Shown here piece after piece: positions 5,537 through 5,945 of a stretch of DNA of 5,945 bases. The position numbers were made by a program, and so were the translations under genes. The DNA comes from VRUE01 sp035698885 (GTDB lineage: Bacteria > Actinomycetota > Thermoleophilia > Solirubrobacterales > 70-9): NCBI GenBank assembly GCA_035698885.1, contig DASSBJ010000045.1, positions 1-5,945 on the forward strand, in the 5' to 3' direction. The notes beneath the pieces were generated by a model that was not told the origin of the DNA, made no database searches, and saw only the letters and a program-made list of their open reading frames with translations. Every line of letters starts with the position of its first letter. The stretch's first letter is position 1.

Positions 5537-5945
5537 GCAAGAAAGTCTTCATCTCCTTCGCCGCGCTGGTCGTCGTCCTGGCCGCATTGATCCCCTGGCT
5601 GGTCTTCCGCGCCGACGGCGACGAGGTCGCCGAAGCCTCGGTCCCGGCGAGCCTGCAGGAAGGCAAGAGCCTCTTCGACACCAACTGCGGCACCTGTCAC
5701 ACGCTCTACGCGGCGGGCACCGACGGCAACTTCGCGCCCGACCTCGACGAACTGCTCGCTCCGTCCGGACCGCCGGAAGGCCCGAACGCTCAGCAGACGA
5801 TCGAAGCGACCGAAGGCCGGGTGCTCAACGCGGTCGAAAACGGCGTCGACAGCAGCACCACCCCGGGCCGCATGCCGGCCGGCATCGTCAACGAGGCGCA
5901 GGCGAAGGAAATCGCCGCCTTCGTCGCCGCGACGGCCGGTCAGGG
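5533..5945 (+). CDS. Membrane-anchored c-type cytochrome (partial, 3' end outside window)
   Basis: 137 residues are visible and the frame is still open at the window edge. Lysines 3-4 precede a hydrophobic segment (5-25) that would act as an uncleaved signal anchor or signal peptide, putting the rest outside the membrane. The haem-binding motif CGTCH (52-56) binds haem c through Cys52 and Cys55, with His56 as one iron ligand. GRMPAG (112-117) supplies Met114 as the likely sixth ligand, followed by the closing helix EAQAKEIAAFVAATA (121-135) typical of class I cytochromes. Between them lies a Pro/Gly-rich insert (77-86). The protein is therefore a mono-haem electron carrier as far as can be seen. 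The ATG overlaps the stop of the endonuclease III gene (ATGA), so translation is probably coupled. Only the extreme C-terminus appears to be missing, unless another domain follows. Confidence 0.88.
   Translation, partial: MSKKVFISFAALVVVLAALIPWLVFRADGDEVAEASVPASLQEGKSLFDTNCGTCHTLYAAGTDGNFAPDLDELLAPSGPPEGPNAQQTIEATEGRVLNAVENGVDSSTTPGRMPAGIVNEAQAKEIAAFVAATAGQ

Noticed and set aside
5283..5700. Minus-strand open frames (136 and 93 codons) over the endonuclease III and cytochrome genes
   Set aside because: They are antisense to the HhH/Fe-S cluster region and to the CxxCH haem motif, and have no recognisable features.
1..5945. tRNA, rRNA, CRISPR array, insertion sequence, attachment site or long direct repeats
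   Set aside because: No matching structure, repeat-spacer pattern, terminal inverted repeat or transposase was seen when reading both strands; short GC-rich similarities are explained by base composition.

Overview
This is a GC-rich window with tightly packed genes. The gene set points to an actinobacterium: inositol-phosphate synthase, a CDP-alcohol phosphatidyltransferase and a PimA-like glycosyltransferase remnant, together with GTG/TTG-type starts and strong G/C at third codon positions. The deep-branching Thermoleophilia/Solirubrobacterales are my best guess, but this is an impression from protein style and not a computed assignment.

Layout. Bases 1-132 hold the end of an unrecognised plus-strand gene. 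From 4794 down to 148 there is a five-gene minus-strand cluster, in transcription order: an Aur1-like PAP2 phosphatase/transferase (4015-4794), a phosphatidylinositol-phosphate synthase-type CDP-alcohol phosphatidyltransferase (3344-3991), myo-inositol-1-phosphate synthase Ino1 (2122-3282), a fusion of a cut-down GT4/PimA-like glycosyltransferase with a PHP phosphoesterase (810-2108), and an Fe-S uracil-DNA-glycosylase-like protein with altered active-site motifs (148-810). The gaps are 23, 61 and 13 bases, and the last pair overlaps as TGATG, so an operon is likely. A 76-base divergent intergenic region (4795-4870) separates this cluster from a plus-strand pair: an endonuclease III-like HhH/Fe-S glycosylase (4871-5536) and, overlapping it as ATGA, a membrane-anchored c-type cytochrome that runs off the window (5533-5945).

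How the genes fit together. Ino1 makes inositol-1-phosphate from glucose-6-phosphate. The CDP-alcohol phosphatidyltransferase would join it to CDP-diacylglycerol to give phosphatidylinositol phosphate (PIP). A phosphatase must then remove the phosphate to give phosphatidylinositol, and the cluster supplies two candidates: the PAP2 protein and the PHP domain. The GT4 part looks like PimA, the enzyme that normally mannosylates phosphatidylinositol, but most of its catalytic C-terminal domain is gone and a PHP domain follows instead. The most interesting reading is a phosphatidylinositol-making operon carrying its own candidate PIP phosphatase(s), one of them built on a PimA-like lipid-binding fold. 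The UDG-like protein and the endonuclease III homologue add a DNA-repair flavour on both sides of the divergent promoter. No tRNA, rRNA, CRISPR array, insertion sequence or long repeat was seen.
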